Positions 46,428 through 56,582 of a DNA stretch of 64,000 bases are shown here, one piece after another. A model generated the notes under the pieces. That model was not told the DNA's origin and made no database searches. It worked only from the letters and a program-made list of their open reading frames with translations. The position numbers and the translations under genes are program-made. Origin of the DNA: Dermacentor variabilis (Eukaryota > Arthropoda > Arachnida > Ixodida > Ixodidae); assembly GCF_050947875.1 (NCBI RefSeq), contig NW_027460401.1, positions 1,054,001 through 1,118,000 on the forward strand, read 5' to 3'. Each line of letters begins with the position of its first letter. The stretch's first letter is position 1.

Positions 46428-46580
46428 TTTTTTCCATGTATATAGTAGTTGAAGAGTGCCGTTAAAAGCTGTATTTTGAAAAACAAAACATTCCATATGA
46501 GTTTGATATGTCTTACAATATGTATTACGTATGGACTTTTTTCAGTAATGCACGTAAATGAACTCCTTGAACCATCCATA
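46428..46580. repeat. Direct repeat, copy 2
   Basis: Diverged second copy of 45,745-45,900 (TTTTTTCCATGTATATAGTA, TAATGCACGTAAATGAAC). Confidence 0.6.
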
Positions 46581-46854
46581 GCATACAATGCTTATGCAGA
46601 CTTCCTTCAGTAGGTTCTGTCCTCACGCAGCTGATTGTAAATATTTTCCTGTGGGTATAATCTTCAGTAGCTAACTACATTGTCTCAGTGGGCTTGGGCA
46701 ATGAAGCTCGCACCAACTAGAGAACACCACGCGTGCTCGTCGAGGTCAGACGTGCCTAACCGCTTCTCCACGGCACGTACTTCAGCTCGAACCACCGAGG
46801 CACGGCTGGCCTCGAGACCCCGGCGGCTCCGGCTCCCCAGCTGCGAGCATTTTC

Positions 46855-46893
46855 ATCGGAAGTTAAGCATCACCTGAGTGAGTACTACGGTTA
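46855..46893 (+). promoter_or_regulatory. 5S-rRNA-like box upstream of LINE ORF1
   Basis: CGGAAGTTAAGCA followed 15-20 bp later by GAGTACTACGG resembles the internal control region of 5S rRNA (GAAGTTAAGC and TTAGTACTTGG). 5S-derived heads occur in some SINEs and could give Pol III transcription. The match is short and may be coincidental. Confidence 0.3.
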
Positions 46894-47003
46894 TCTGCAC
46901 AATACTCTAACCAACGAGACCACATCGCTGATCACTGCGTCCGAAATAGCAGCTAAATCAAACGACACCACGGCGCGGTAGGCCTGGCCAGTCAGTGCAC
47001 AGC

Positions 47004-48540
47004 ATGGACACAGACGAGCCTGCGGACGACACCGAAGAATCCGGAACTGCATTTAGGCTGGTCACTTCGATCTGACGCACGCAAGAAACACAGAACGTTG
47101 TCCTTCGTCTCGGAAACCGCATCAACCTAGCTACCGCATCGGCGTTCCACCTCACAAACAATATAGTCGCGGCCGCCGCACTGACGGCATCAGAAACCAA
47201 GGACCTCGACATCCACATCAGGCGCACCCAGAACTTCATAATCGCTTCCACGAAGCGAGAATGAACGCTGCAGAAAATTCTCGCTTTGTACACAGTCGTT
47301 CACAGCGGCACCGAACACCAAGCCACAGCTTACTAAGCCAGCGAGCCAGGAAAATTTCGCGGAAGAGTTCGAGGACTACCAATAGAAATCCCGGACGACA
47401 AGATTAGCGCGTACATCACCGTCAGGGACGCCGAACTTCTCAGAACACGGCGACTCGGCAAGAGTGAATGCGTCCTGATCATAGTAAGAGGCCCAAAGCT
47501 CCCGCGCGTCGCACTAGTGGGACGGGTAGTCACATCGGTGGCTCCCTAAAGGCCCAACGCGGTACAGTGCGCATTATGCCACATCATAGGACACCGAACG
47601 GACGTCTGCCCCACAGCAGAAGACTACATTGCAGGTGAAGGATGCGGCACTCAATTCACCCCGGAAACTGACCCTAAATACACACCCCCCGACTGCGACA
47701 TGAAATGCTTAAACTGAAGGCGCGCACAGCTCCCGAGACCCCACCTGCCCAAAAAACAAGCCGCCGACAAGGCCACTCGAACAGCTGCCTACAGGAGAGA
47801 TCATCCAGAATCTTCTATACCAAAGCCCAAGCGAAATCAATTGCAGGCAAAGGGACAACAGCCGCCGCACAATACAAAAGAACCGCTTCGCAGCGCTGGA
47901 AGAAATAGAACAAATGACACAATCCATCGAAGTGGACACGCAGACACAGGGCAACATTCCAAAACAAGCAGAAAGAACAAAATAATACGACAAAACTGGC
48001 ATGGCAGCCATGGCAGCCCGGACCATAAAGTTCAAGCGCATGCAAGGGGACATCGTACGGCCTCAAACATCGAAAACCGCGGGACCATTTCAGCCATTGG
48101 AGAAAGGGCCGACGTTCGCTCGACAACTGCACCAAATAGCCATGCAAGAAGGAACATCCAAACACAGAAGTGAGGACCGCCCGACCGACCAACCGCCCAG
48201 GCCACAATCCACGCAGGTAAGTCAGTCAGCCACTCCGACACCACACGACAGCCATACTCCCAGCTACATTGCTGACATCTTGCGCGGACTCGACAACGTA
48301 GAGAAACGGGAACGCGACCGTGAACACGCACATGAACTCATCACAAACCAACTCACAGTGAGCATAGAACAACTGACATAACGCTCTGAGCATCCTTATG
48401 CCGAACTAACTTCACAAACGAATATGCTAGTAGAGAGCATTTGTACTCCCAGACGTACGGTAGAAAGCATGCAGAAATCTATACATACACTCGAAACACA
48501 AAAACGACATCTTCGCAAGCGAACAGACACTACCAACTGA
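47004..48540 (+). pseudogene. LINE ORF1 (Gag-like, zinc knuckle)
   Basis: Starts ATGGACACAGACGAG. The first frame runs to about 47,715 through in-frame stops (around 47,073, 47,262, 47,334, 47,547) and includes a CCHC knuckle CALCHIIGHRTDVC near 47,570-47,612. After frame changes it continues with IKFKRMQGDIV and a helical C-terminus (48,001-48,381). One more stop replaces a probable Gln codon before the last 53 codons, which look like a coiled coil (SMQKSIHTLETQKRHL). ORF1 proteins of I-type LINEs bind the element RNA. Confidence 0.72.
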
Positions 48541-48593
48541 GGGGCCCAGCAAGAAGACCACACACGACAACGATAGCAAATCCACACACGAAT

Positions 48594-49744
48594 ATGGCCA
48601 GCCCTAAAACAGAGACGCCCCCCAACACATTCAATTCAACCTCAAGCCACGTGTCACCACAAATAACAATCTGGCAATGGAACTGTAGAGGCATTGGTCG
48701 CAAAAAGAACAACTTCGCTCAATTCATTCTCATAGCACCACACAAACCAGATGTTATCACCTTGCAGGAAACAGTAGGCCCAATAACCCTTCCAGGATAC
48801 ACCGCCTACTCGAGCCCAAGCATTACACAAAAACTAAGAAAACGCTCTCTCGGCAAGGAAACAACACTATCGACTCACACGCCCACTATGACAACCACAC
48901 TTATAGCGAACAAGCACATTACGACCCAAATTTCCACAGACTCCATTAATACGGCCACAGAAAAAACTGTACACACGCGCAGCTGCTTCTACGGAACGTA
49001 CAACCTAGACGTAATAAACACCTATCGCTCCCCAAAAACACTGAGGTATAGTCCACAATGGCGCAAACACCTCAACAATTACAGCAAACGTGATACCATC
49101 TGGTTGGGAGACTTCAATAGCCAACACAAAGAATGGGGCTACAATTTAACAAACCCAATAGAAAACAACTCCTACTTCTCTCCGAAGAATTCCACTTCAG
49201 CCTAGCTAATGACATCACCCAACACACGCACACGGGAAACTCGGTAGAACGCGACACCAACCCAGATCTCCCCTGGACACGAAGAACACACGAACCGAAA
49301 CGGGAAAACAAACAGGAAACACTCGGTAGTGACCACTGCATCATCACTAAAAGCATCACAATACCAAAAAAGAAACGCAAACGCACAAGCAACAAAGGAT
49401 GCCCAATTGGCCCTGCTCCACTGACGGACTGGACAAAATTCCGAGCTGCTCTTGAAAACCTTACATCATCCACGTGGGATGAGTGGACGCAGAATGTAAC
49501 CTCAACCTACACCAAACCTACCGTCGCCATACAAGGGACAGAACAGCTCCCCGAAGTAGGTGGTCATCTTCTGACCCTCTGGGACAAACGACACAAACTA
49601 TTCAAAAAGTGGAAAGAAACAAACACAACAAGCAACTACAGAAACGCATACAGGAACTCACGGAAGCTGAAACGTATGCCGATAGCCTCGCCGCCTCCCA
49701 TTGGATACACACATGCGAACAGGCAGGGGAATCACTATACATAA
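48594..49744 (+). pseudogene. LINE ORF2 endonuclease domain
   Basis: From the ATG at 48,594 the frame reads ITIWQWNCRGIGRKKNNFAQ, DVITLQETVG and IWLGDFNSQHKEWGY, all apurinic-type endonuclease motifs with the catalytic Asn, Glu and Asp. A frameshift at about 49,140-49,200 moves the rest into the frame of 49,133-49,744, which supplies the final GSDHCII (the SDH motif). A basic linker follows. It would nick the target site but is broken here. Confidence 0.83.
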
Positions 49745-49818
49745 AAAAAATCCGTGGACACTTTTTCGCAGGCTTCTCGGGCAACCCCCGCGAAAAAACC
49801 ATCTTGCCGATATCCAAC

Positions 49819-51580
49819 TCACTCACAGTAGAATAGATGAAGAGCTGGCCAAACAGTTTGCAGAAGTATTTTTTCCGATGGCCAGCTCACAGTCAAAACA
49901 CCACACTTACAAATCCAACAAAACAGCCTACCACACGAAGTAGATGCACCGTTCACAATGCAAGAGCTTCTCACGGCAAATAACAACACCAAACGCAACA
50001 CAACCCCAGGAACAGACGGCATCACTATCAAGATGCTGGCCAATCTACCGGCGAAACAACAGAAAAAGCTTCTCGAATACATAAACACAGTTTGGGAAGC
50101 AGGCGAGATTTCACCAAGCTGTAAAAACGCCTCTGTTATACCAATCCCTAAACCTGGCTAATCACCCAACAACCCAAAACATTTCTAACCTATATCACTG
50201 ACCTCGTGCGCAGGCAAACCCATGGAAAAAATGGTTGTATCACGCCTTCACTGGCTCCAGGAACGAGACCAAACATCAGACCCGAGAGTCATAGGATTCC
50301 GCCCTCATATGAACACACAAGACGCTATGTATATAATATACCAAGATGTATATGCCACAGAAAGTACCAGCCAAATCAGAGCAGTTGTGGGACTTGATGT
50401 CAAGGGCGCCTTTGACAATGTCACCCACACTGCTGTACAAGAAGGCCTCCGAAAACTTAAACCAGGCCCGCGCATGACACAATACATACACAACTTTCTT
50501 CACGATCGCGCAGTCAGCGTCACAGTAAATGGAGAGGAATATCAGAAGCGTTATCCCACGCTGGGAGTACCTCAGGGATCGATATTATCCTCGATTCTCT
50601 TCTCCATGGCCTTGGACAGTGTCAACGCGCAGCTGCAGAACGTACCTGACCTAGGATACAGCATATCTATGCAGACAACATTACACTATGGACACATGCA
50701 GGGTCTCCAGGTGACATCGAAAGCACACTACAACAAGCGATCAACGCTATACACTCCCATCTCAAAGAAATTGGTCTTTTCATCTCAACGGAAAAAATCA
50801 GAATATATCGTAGTTACGAACCAAAGAGGTAACTTAGCAAACCCCTACCACAACCTCATTCATCTCCGAATTGAGAATGAACCAATTCCAACACACAAAA
50901 CAATTCGCATTCTCGGATTCAACATCCAAGATGATGGCAAGGCCGACACTTGGATGGAAAAAACTACGCAAAAACTTCGCCAATTTAAACGACTGCTATA
51001 CCGGATCACACGGAGAAACAAAGGCATTCGCGAGCACCATCTATGCAGAATAGTCACAGCATTTGCAGTACGCACTATCACTGGCGTAGCAACAGGGGGG
51101 GCCGGGGGGCCGTGGGCCCCGGGTGCATGGGGCCAGTAGAGAGGGGGGGGGTGTCATATACGTCTGAAGACACCCGAAAATTGTCGATATCCCCGCCTTC
51201 CTCGACTACACCCGGGGGGGGGGGGGGTGACAGAAGAGCTAAGAGCCCCGGGTGCCAGACGACCTAGCTACGCCACTGCGCACTATTCTATACCAGCTGC
51301 CATACCTTCACCTCACAAAAACGCAGCGCACGAAACTGGATAACCTGTACAGGCAACTCGCCAAAATCACTTTAGGACTTCCAAGATACGCGCCAAATCC
51401 CAAAGTAAGCCAAACCGACATACTTCCAAATCTAAGCAGACTATTGGACGTCCTCACAGAATCAAAGGTAAATAGATTAAAACGATCACGCCAAGGTCAA
51501 GCGCTGCTTAAAGATATTGGGCATTCTCAATACAAGCATGCCTCAAATAACGCTGCCACCTCCGCCGTGGCAAGCGCTTA
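49819..51580 (+). pseudogene. LINE ORF2 reverse transcriptase (interrupted)
   Basis: NTTPGTDGITIKMLANLP and NASVIPIPKPG (to 50,161) are RT block 1-2. 50,222-51,070 carries GFRPHMNTQDAM, motif A VVGLDVKGAFDNV and motif B GVPQGSILSS. Motif C is displaced by a 1-base insertion near 50,667 and reads YADN in the shifted frame, so a catalytic Asp is also lost. The RT thumb resumes after the MITE at 51,287 (LYQLPYLHLTKTQRTKLDNL, YRQLAKITLGLPRYAPN). Confidence 0.83.
51079..51278. mobile_element. Non-autonomous hAT-type MITE
   Basis: A 200-bp GC-rich insertion with terminal inverted repeats CACTGGCGTAGC and GCTACGCCACTG (one mismatch) and a perfect 8-bp target duplication CGCACTAT at 51,071-51,078 and 51,279-51,286. 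Eight-bp duplications and CAGTGGCGTAGC-type ends are typical of hAT elements. It contains G-runs and no ORF. Excising it and one duplication restores continuous LINE sequence (AVRTILYQLPYL). Confidence 0.9.
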
Positions 51581-51685
51581 ACATTCACACGCTGCCAATC
51601 CTCCAAAACATGAACCCGCAAACAGACCAAGGAAGAAAACAAGCACGCGCAAAACGCACCCAACATAACCCCCCCGGACACAACT

Positions 51686-52385
51686 GTGTACTACACAGAG
51701 TCATCCCCGGGTAAGGACCCCACAACACATCGGACGGCGACATACAACGCCGCGACCAATGCGTATACCCAAGGCCTGTACACAGGCCTCCCTAGCCAAG
51801 TAACAGCTGAAATAGTGGCAATAACTGAAGCAGTCACAGCACCACAGCACTCACACACCAGCATCCTCATTCACACAGACAGTCAAGCAACATGCCGAGC
51901 GTTGCTCACGGGAAACCTGCCCAACCCCATCCGCGAAACCTTGCATCGAAATACGACGAATAATCCGGCACACCACATCACTATTCAATGTAGCCACTGT
52001 AACATCGAGGGAAACGAAAAGACCCACGCTCTATCCCGCGCAAGTATTCCGGGACCTCCTCTTCAGTGGACAGACGCATTCATATCTACAGAGTTAAAAC
52101 AAAAAGCTTCAAATATGCGACGCCTATAATTAGAGGAATGACATGAACGAGAAACTACTCTCCCAGCTCCACCACACTCCTCAACACGCGAGGCCGCTGC
52201 CACTTGCCAAACTTGGCGCCGAGCCCAAACGCACTGCCTACCCACACAAAACATTCTGCACTACATAGCTGGAAAAGACGGCTCCCCCAAGTGCACGGTG
52301 TGAAGGATACCCCAATACATCCCATACACTCTGGGGCTGCCCGGGAAGTCAACACGCACTTCAATCTCACGGAGCAAAAAACATT
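51686..52385 (+). pseudogene. LINE ORF2 RNase H and C-terminal knuckle
   Basis: The frame 51,686-52,129 contains an RNase H fold: AEIVAITEAV (Glu), ILIHTDSQATCRALLTG (Asp) and IQCSHCNIEGNEKTHALSRA, a degenerate version of the terminal His-x-Gly-x-x-Gly-Asn-Glu motif. After a frame change, 52,150-52,380 reads HYIAGKDGSPKCTVC and HTLWGCPGSQHAL, the Cys/His motif that ends ORF2 in this LINE group. RNase H degrades the RNA template. Confidence 0.75.
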
Positions 52386-53162
52386 TAGAAGTGGAAACTC
52401 CGCTGTTTGCGGCGACCAGAAGTCACATGCCCGCGGAGCCGTTATCGTGCTGGCGGCGCCTGGCGGCCTGGAAAGATATCACCGCCGCTGAGAGCGCGCT
52501 GGAGCCGCCTGCCCGGGCGCTGCATTTTAGAGCGCAGCTCTTTGGCGTCCGTTCCTGGGTTTCGCGTCGTCGTCGGCCTCGTAACCAGGTCCGTCCCCCT
52601 TTCATCCCCCCAGCGCTAGCAGCGACCGACTGATACCGCTGGATGCCGCTGACGCCGCTAGAGAGTCAAGATAACGTGACTGCATAGAACACCGTCGCCG
52701 CCATGCAGAAAGAGGAGGAAAGGGTCCCCCCCCCTGTTCTTGTGTGGCGGATAGGGTGCTCTTCAGTTGCCGACGCGCCGGTTATTCGTTGTCCCTGAAA
52801 CCAACTCCGCAGCTGGGGTTGACTCACTATCGGCGTCAGCGGCATCAGTCAGTCGCTGCTATCTCTTCCCTCCTCCCTTTATCGTGTTGTCCGCTTGCTG
52901 CGCGCGCTTCTGCCCCCATCGTTTGCCGCTGGGTGTACACGCCGCCCCCCTCCCCCCTCTTCCTGCGAGTCTCCGGTTGTCAAAGCGCCGGCTCGAACTT
53001 AATTCCTTTCTTCGCTCCTCCTCCAATGCAACCCCTGTGCGGTGGCAATCAGAGAGCCAGATCGGTGGCGGCGGATCTGTATATGTGCACCGCCCGAGCC
53101 GAAATTGCCGCTGCCGTTCGCCCTGTGCGGTGGCAATCAGAGAGCCAGATCGGTGGCGGCTT
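52386..53162. other. GC-rich interval with a 40-bp exact direct repeat
   Basis: High GC, with several overlapping open frames that have no recognisable domain. A 40-bp sequence starting CCCTGTGCGGTGGCAATCAG occurs exactly twice, at 53,033-53,072 and 53,121-53,160, 88 bp apart. The rest may be part of a dispersed element. Confidence 0.5.
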
Positions 53163-53372
53163 GACATAAAGACAAACAGCAATTTCCTAACACTTATGCG
53201 GGAGAACATCCCGTTCCTCTCGCTCGTAACGCGTCCCACGGCTGTGACAACCTCGCGAGGCACTTGTATAGATCTCGTCTTTGAGAATCAAGCATTGGTG
53301 TACCAAGTCGAACATATATCAGTCTATTTCTCCGACCACAAAGCTTCCTTCATGACTGTCAAGAACTGTTAG
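53163..53372 (+). pseudogene. LINE endonuclease-like fragment
   Basis: Seventy codons reading NSNFLTLMRENIPFLSLVTR, TTSRGTCIDLVFENQ and VYFSDHKASFMTV then a stop. The TCIDLVF and SDH blocks are those at the C-terminal end of apurinic-type endonucleases in LINE-like elements. No RT follows. It could also be a retroposed fragment of a larger mobile-element protein. Confidence 0.5.
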
Positions 53373-53906
53373 TGGAGTCTTTGTTAAAGGAATACGTGTG
53401 AAAAATAAAAAAAAATTCTGTGATAGCGCATACATGTGTTGCTCGATTTCTTTGCCTCAATCTATCGAAAAGGTGAAACAGCTTATTTGCTGCGCTCAAA
53501 TTTCGCATTAGGAAGTAACGTAATCGTCGGTAATTTTTTACCCCTTCCCACGTTCGTCCAGTCTTTCTCTCCTTCATCCTTTTCTTCCCATTCCCCCTTC
53601 CCCGTGCAGTGCTGTTGAGGTGTCCTCCTGTGAGAGACAGTTACGGCGCTGCACTCATCTCTTCCGTTTCCTTTCCAAAAATCACTTCACACACACAGCG
53701 TGAGAAGCAGTCAGGGATCTCTGAACGCTATCGCGTTCCATTCGTAAAGGCGAAGCTTAAGCGTCCTCAATTTTTTTTTTCGCTGTGGCTTCTACGACGC
53801 GCCGCATGGCGCCGCCACCGTATATGGCCCCGTCGGCGCATACAACAGCTGTGACCTTATCGGGTAGCCCGCGCTCGCTCGCGCTGACGGGAGTTTCACC
53901 TCCTAA
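53373..53906. other. Unassigned interval
   Basis: No coding domain seen. It includes a string (GAACGCTATCGCGTTCCATT, AAAGGCGAAGCTTAAGCGTC at 53,727-53,764) followed by a T-run, which looks like the end of a dispersed repeat. Confidence 0.4.
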
Positions 53907-54186
53907 ATGTCTTACTCCGTGCTTCAGTCTATACTTAGGATGCTACCAAAAAGACCACACACATTAGAGGAGTGGCTGGCTGACCCAACACCACGTAATG
54001 TGGCCGCGTTAACGGGGCTCACCATGGCACTTGGGCTTGGAGCACCACAAGAAGCGGACCCAGCCCAATCAAGAGTCGACGCCACCAACGTCGCACCTCC
54101 GCCCCCGTTTCCGGCAGCCTCTCACCACCACCCTAACGCCCAGTAGCCCCGGACAGGGGGCTGGAATGAAATAAATGTTTCTCTCT
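53907..54186 (+). mobile_element. LINE 3' end (5'-truncated)
   Basis: The frame 53,907-54,146 starts inside an ORF (SVLQSILRMLPKRPHTLEEW, LADPTPRN) and ends with a Pro/Ala/His-rich tail and a stop. It is followed by GGACAGGGGGCTGGAATG, an AATAAA at 54,170-54,175 and a CT-rich end. The layout fits the C-terminal tail and 3' UTR of a Jockey/I-like LINE. No RT remains. Confidence 0.5.
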
Positions 54187-54765
54187 CTTAGTGGTCTTGG
54201 ACAAGTGGCAACTGTTGCTGCCAGTTACAGAGTTCCTGAGGGTGCCCATTGGGTCAGCTGTTTGTCCAGATATGCAGTGCTAAGGGACCCGTTTCTCAAA
54301 TTCTTTTCAGTAACATATAATGGATGCTAGCTTTCACAGTCTGTGACATGACACGGCTCCGAATATTTTGTCTCACTACAAGGTTGGTCAATTCTTTTGC
54401 AAAGGTTACAGTTGTACCGTTATTTATGGTCACGGTTGTATCATGATTGTACCATCATAATTGGTCGTAAGTATATTTTCATAATTCGAAGGACACAAAA
54501 AACAGTGCTTGTGCGACATCGCTCTCCAGCCAGGGTGTGAAAGACTGAAGTCAGTACTTTAGTCAATATAGTCAATAGGTAGAAGTGAGTCAATGTCAAC
54601 AACTGTGTTTTGTCGGCTTTAAGCGCAGATTAAATATCAGTGCAGTTGTCATAGGCCTAGTTTTGAATGTGTTCCATCCCTGTACAATGGATTGAAGTGT
54701 AGTGAGAAATGAGATATATTTTGCCCTTGTGTTTCCTCCTCCCTGAACAGTGGACATTGGTTAAT
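54187..54765. other. Unassigned interval
   Basis: AT-rich, with no gene, RNA or recognised repeat. A loose repetition of GTACC/GGTCAC-type words appears near 54,410-54,470. Confidence 0.4.
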
Positions 54766-55015
54766 GAAAGAAAAATTAGACATCCACCCATTCGTAGCAA
54801 TTGCTACCAAGGAAACCCATACGGGCTCCTCGAAAGAATAGCCTCGCAGTTGAAGAAAAATTCGTCCTGGTCCGGGACTCGAGCCGCTCTACCATCTGAG
54901 CTAACCAGGCGGCTAGCAGATAGTAGGACGAAGTCGAATTCGTCAACGACTCGAAGCAAAGGCAAGAGTTTGACGTAATAGTTCTGCGGAAACACGCAAG
55001 GTGGAGAGAAGTAAT
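54766..55015 (-). mobile_element. tRNA-derived SINE, copy 1 (internally deleted)
   Basis: On the minus strand: a tRNA-like head (CCTGGTTAGCTCAGATGGTA, AGAGCGGCT, then CGAGTCCCGGACCAGGACGA) followed by a body with TTCTTCAACTGCGAGGC, CGAGGAGCCCGTATGGG and a tail. Against copy 2, about 25 bp of the anticodon and T-arm region is missing. The sequence type resembles tick tRNA-derived SINEs such as Ruka. That name is from memory and not checked. Confidence 0.7.
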
Positions 55016-55024
55016 TAATCAAAG

Positions 55025-55190
55025 GAAAATCTGACATCCACCCATTCGTATCAGTTGCTAGAGGAAACCCATACGGGTTCCTCGAAAGAAAAGCCTCGCA
55101 GCTGAAGGAAAATTCGTCCTGGTCCGGGACTGGAACCCGGGACCACCGCCTTTCCGGGGCAGCCGCTCTACCATCCTATTGGACCACAGA
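55025..55190 (-). mobile_element. tRNA-derived SINE, copy 2
   Basis: Same SINE on the minus strand with a more complete head: GGATGGTAGAGCGGCTGCCC, then CGGAAAGGCGGTGGTCCCGG and GTTCCAGTCCCGGACCAGGA. The T arm and 3' acceptor are tRNA-like. The anticodon loop CCGGAAA has C at position 33, so this is not a working tRNA. The two copies lie head to tail in the same orientation, about 260 bp apart. Confidence 0.72.
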
Positions 55191-55200
55191 TCTCCAGTGA

Positions 55201-55640
55201 ATGTCCAAAGGATGGCCTAGAAAGGATATTTTGACGTACGTCGCACATTCCTATAAGTCCCAATGGGGTACTACGGATGTCCATAGGATCGTCCGACGCA
55301 AGAGAATTGCACATCCAACGAACGTCCATTGTACATCCAAATCAAATATTCGGACGTCTACAGGACCTTTGAAGATAACCCACTGGCGCACCAACGTCCT
55401 GCAGATGTGCAGCAGAGATCCAAAACGGGACACTCGAACGTCCCTGGAATATTCGGACGTCCAAGAGATGTTTAAACACGTAGTATTCTTATTGCATAAT
55501 CCCGAGTACATCCTAAGGACATTTTTGTCGGGATGTAGGATGCTTCTGGGACATTTTACCAATCGTCCAAAGGACGTTTGTGAGACATTTGGTAGTGGAT
55601 TTAGGATATGCACAGGGCGTCCATATTGCTTATACGCCCC
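55201..55640. repeat. Interspersed GGACGT/ACGTCC-rich repeat
   Basis: A 440-bp stretch in which GGACGT, ACGTCC, GGATGT and ACATCC words recur on both strands every 20-60 bp (for example CGGACGTC near 55,350 and 55,466). It has an open frame of 157 codons but no recognisable domain, and the frame follows from the repeated words. Probably a degenerate short-motif repeat. Confidence 0.5.
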
Positions 55641-55660
55641 CAGTGGCGTAGCCAGCAATT
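55641..55660. repeat. hAT-type terminal sequence (isolated end)
   Basis: CAGTGGCGTAGCCAGCAATT matches the ends of the MITE at 51,079-51,278. I see no second end nearby, so only the terminus is called. Confidence 0.5.
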
Positions 55661-56277
55661 TGGAGTGCGATTGAGGAGTTATCTCAGAAAAGCGTTTCTG
55701 CGTTTTACATGTATCTGAATAGGCCGCGTCGGGGTTGGGCCCGAGCTAAAGCTTCCTCTTAAACAATTGCCTAAGGATATACAAGAATAATAACTGCATT
55801 GCCATTGCCAAAGATGCTGCAAACGAATTCTTGAACGATACGCATTGTCAATAAAAGTAAAATATGTATTTTTTCATAAGATATTATACTCGTATGTGCC
55901 AAAAATTGTGCCCAACATAAGTAATGTTACTGCTTCTATGTTTTTTATATATTTAGTAATTAAAGAAAATATCACACGAACTTTAGAACCACATCAGTTC
56001 GAAACCAGAAAAGCAGTGCATGCCGCTGGTATGAAAAATGTAAAGGCCATGAAATGAACAAGTTGAGGACAAATATGTTAATGAAACTGTCATTCAAGAT
56101 CCTTGTTTACATTCTTGTACATATGCAACGGCCAGTGAAAAATCTCAATAACGCTGTCATTTGTTCCAATTTATTACGCAGGAGCAGCTGTCACCGGTCG
56201 TGTATCTTGAGTAATTGCACCGAAATTATTGTCGCAACAGAGAGCACGTATAAAAAGCAGGAGTTCTGCAGAATATA
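55661..56277. other. Unassigned AT-rich interval
   Basis: No gene or recognised element between the isolated hAT end and the mariner left end. Only short open frames occur. Confidence 0.4.
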
Positions 56278-56282
56278 CAAGG

Positions 56283-56582
56283 GCGAGTCAAATGAAAGTG
56301 AGCCAATGCGAATATATGACAAACGGGGTACTTTATTTAAAAAGTAGCCGTCATGAGCATTTAGACATTTGTCCCATTGACTAACGAGTCGCGTAATTCC
56401 CGTCTCATAAAGCTCCTTGGGTTGTTGCTTCAAAACGTCTGCAACTAACTGTCACGTCATCGTCTGAGACGAATCTGGTTCCCTTGAGCTGTTTTCTCGG
56501 TTGCCCCAAAATGTGGAAGTCGCAAGGCGACAGGTCTGAGCTGTATGGCGGATGTTGCAGCGTTTCCCGCTTGAAATTTGCC
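56283..56582 (-). pseudogene. Mariner transposase, C-terminal part
   Basis: Minus-strand reading: NFKRETLQHPPYSSDLSPCD, FHILGQPRKQLKGTRF, then KELYETGITRLVSQWDKCLN to the stop. HPPYSSDLSPCDFH carries the third catalytic Asp of the DD34D triad. The part before it is on the far side of the Gypsy insertion. Mariner transposases cut and paste at TA sites. Confidence 0.88.

Larger units (their letters stand above)
46680..52385 (+). mobile_element. I-like non-LTR retrotransposon with RNase H (decayed)
   Basis: Plus-strand order: a 5' region with a 5S-rRNA-like box, ORF1 with CCHC knuckle and coiled coil (47,004-48,540), ORF2 with endonuclease (48,594-49,744), RT (about 49,819-51,580), RNase H (51,686-52,129) and a C-terminal Cys/His knuckle (about 52,190-52,380). 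Endonuclease-RT-RNase H order places it with the I/LOA/R1-type LINEs. Many stops and frameshifts and a 200-bp MITE insertion show that it is old. I cannot define its exact ends. Confidence 0.82.

Noticed and set aside
47709..48331. Minus-strand frames of 99-130 codons
   Set aside because: Antisense to LINE ORF1. No domain, and composition reflects the complement of a Gln/Thr/Pro-rich frame.
52744..53162. Two overlapping GC-rich plus-strand frames (52,744-53,169 and the 5' part of 52,767-53,372)
   Set aside because: High GC leaves several frames open. No domain before 53,163, and an internal 40-bp repeat is present. Only the last 70 codons show LINE endonuclease similarity.
54838..54920. A host tRNA gene on the minus strand
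   Set aside because: The cloverleaf lacks its anticodon arm and the sequence continues into a SINE body that is repeated at 55,025-55,190.
55201..55674. 157-codon plus frame and its 135-codon antisense partner
   Set aside because: The frame is built of repeated GGACGT-type words. No recognisable domain, and both strands are open, as is common in low-stop repeats.
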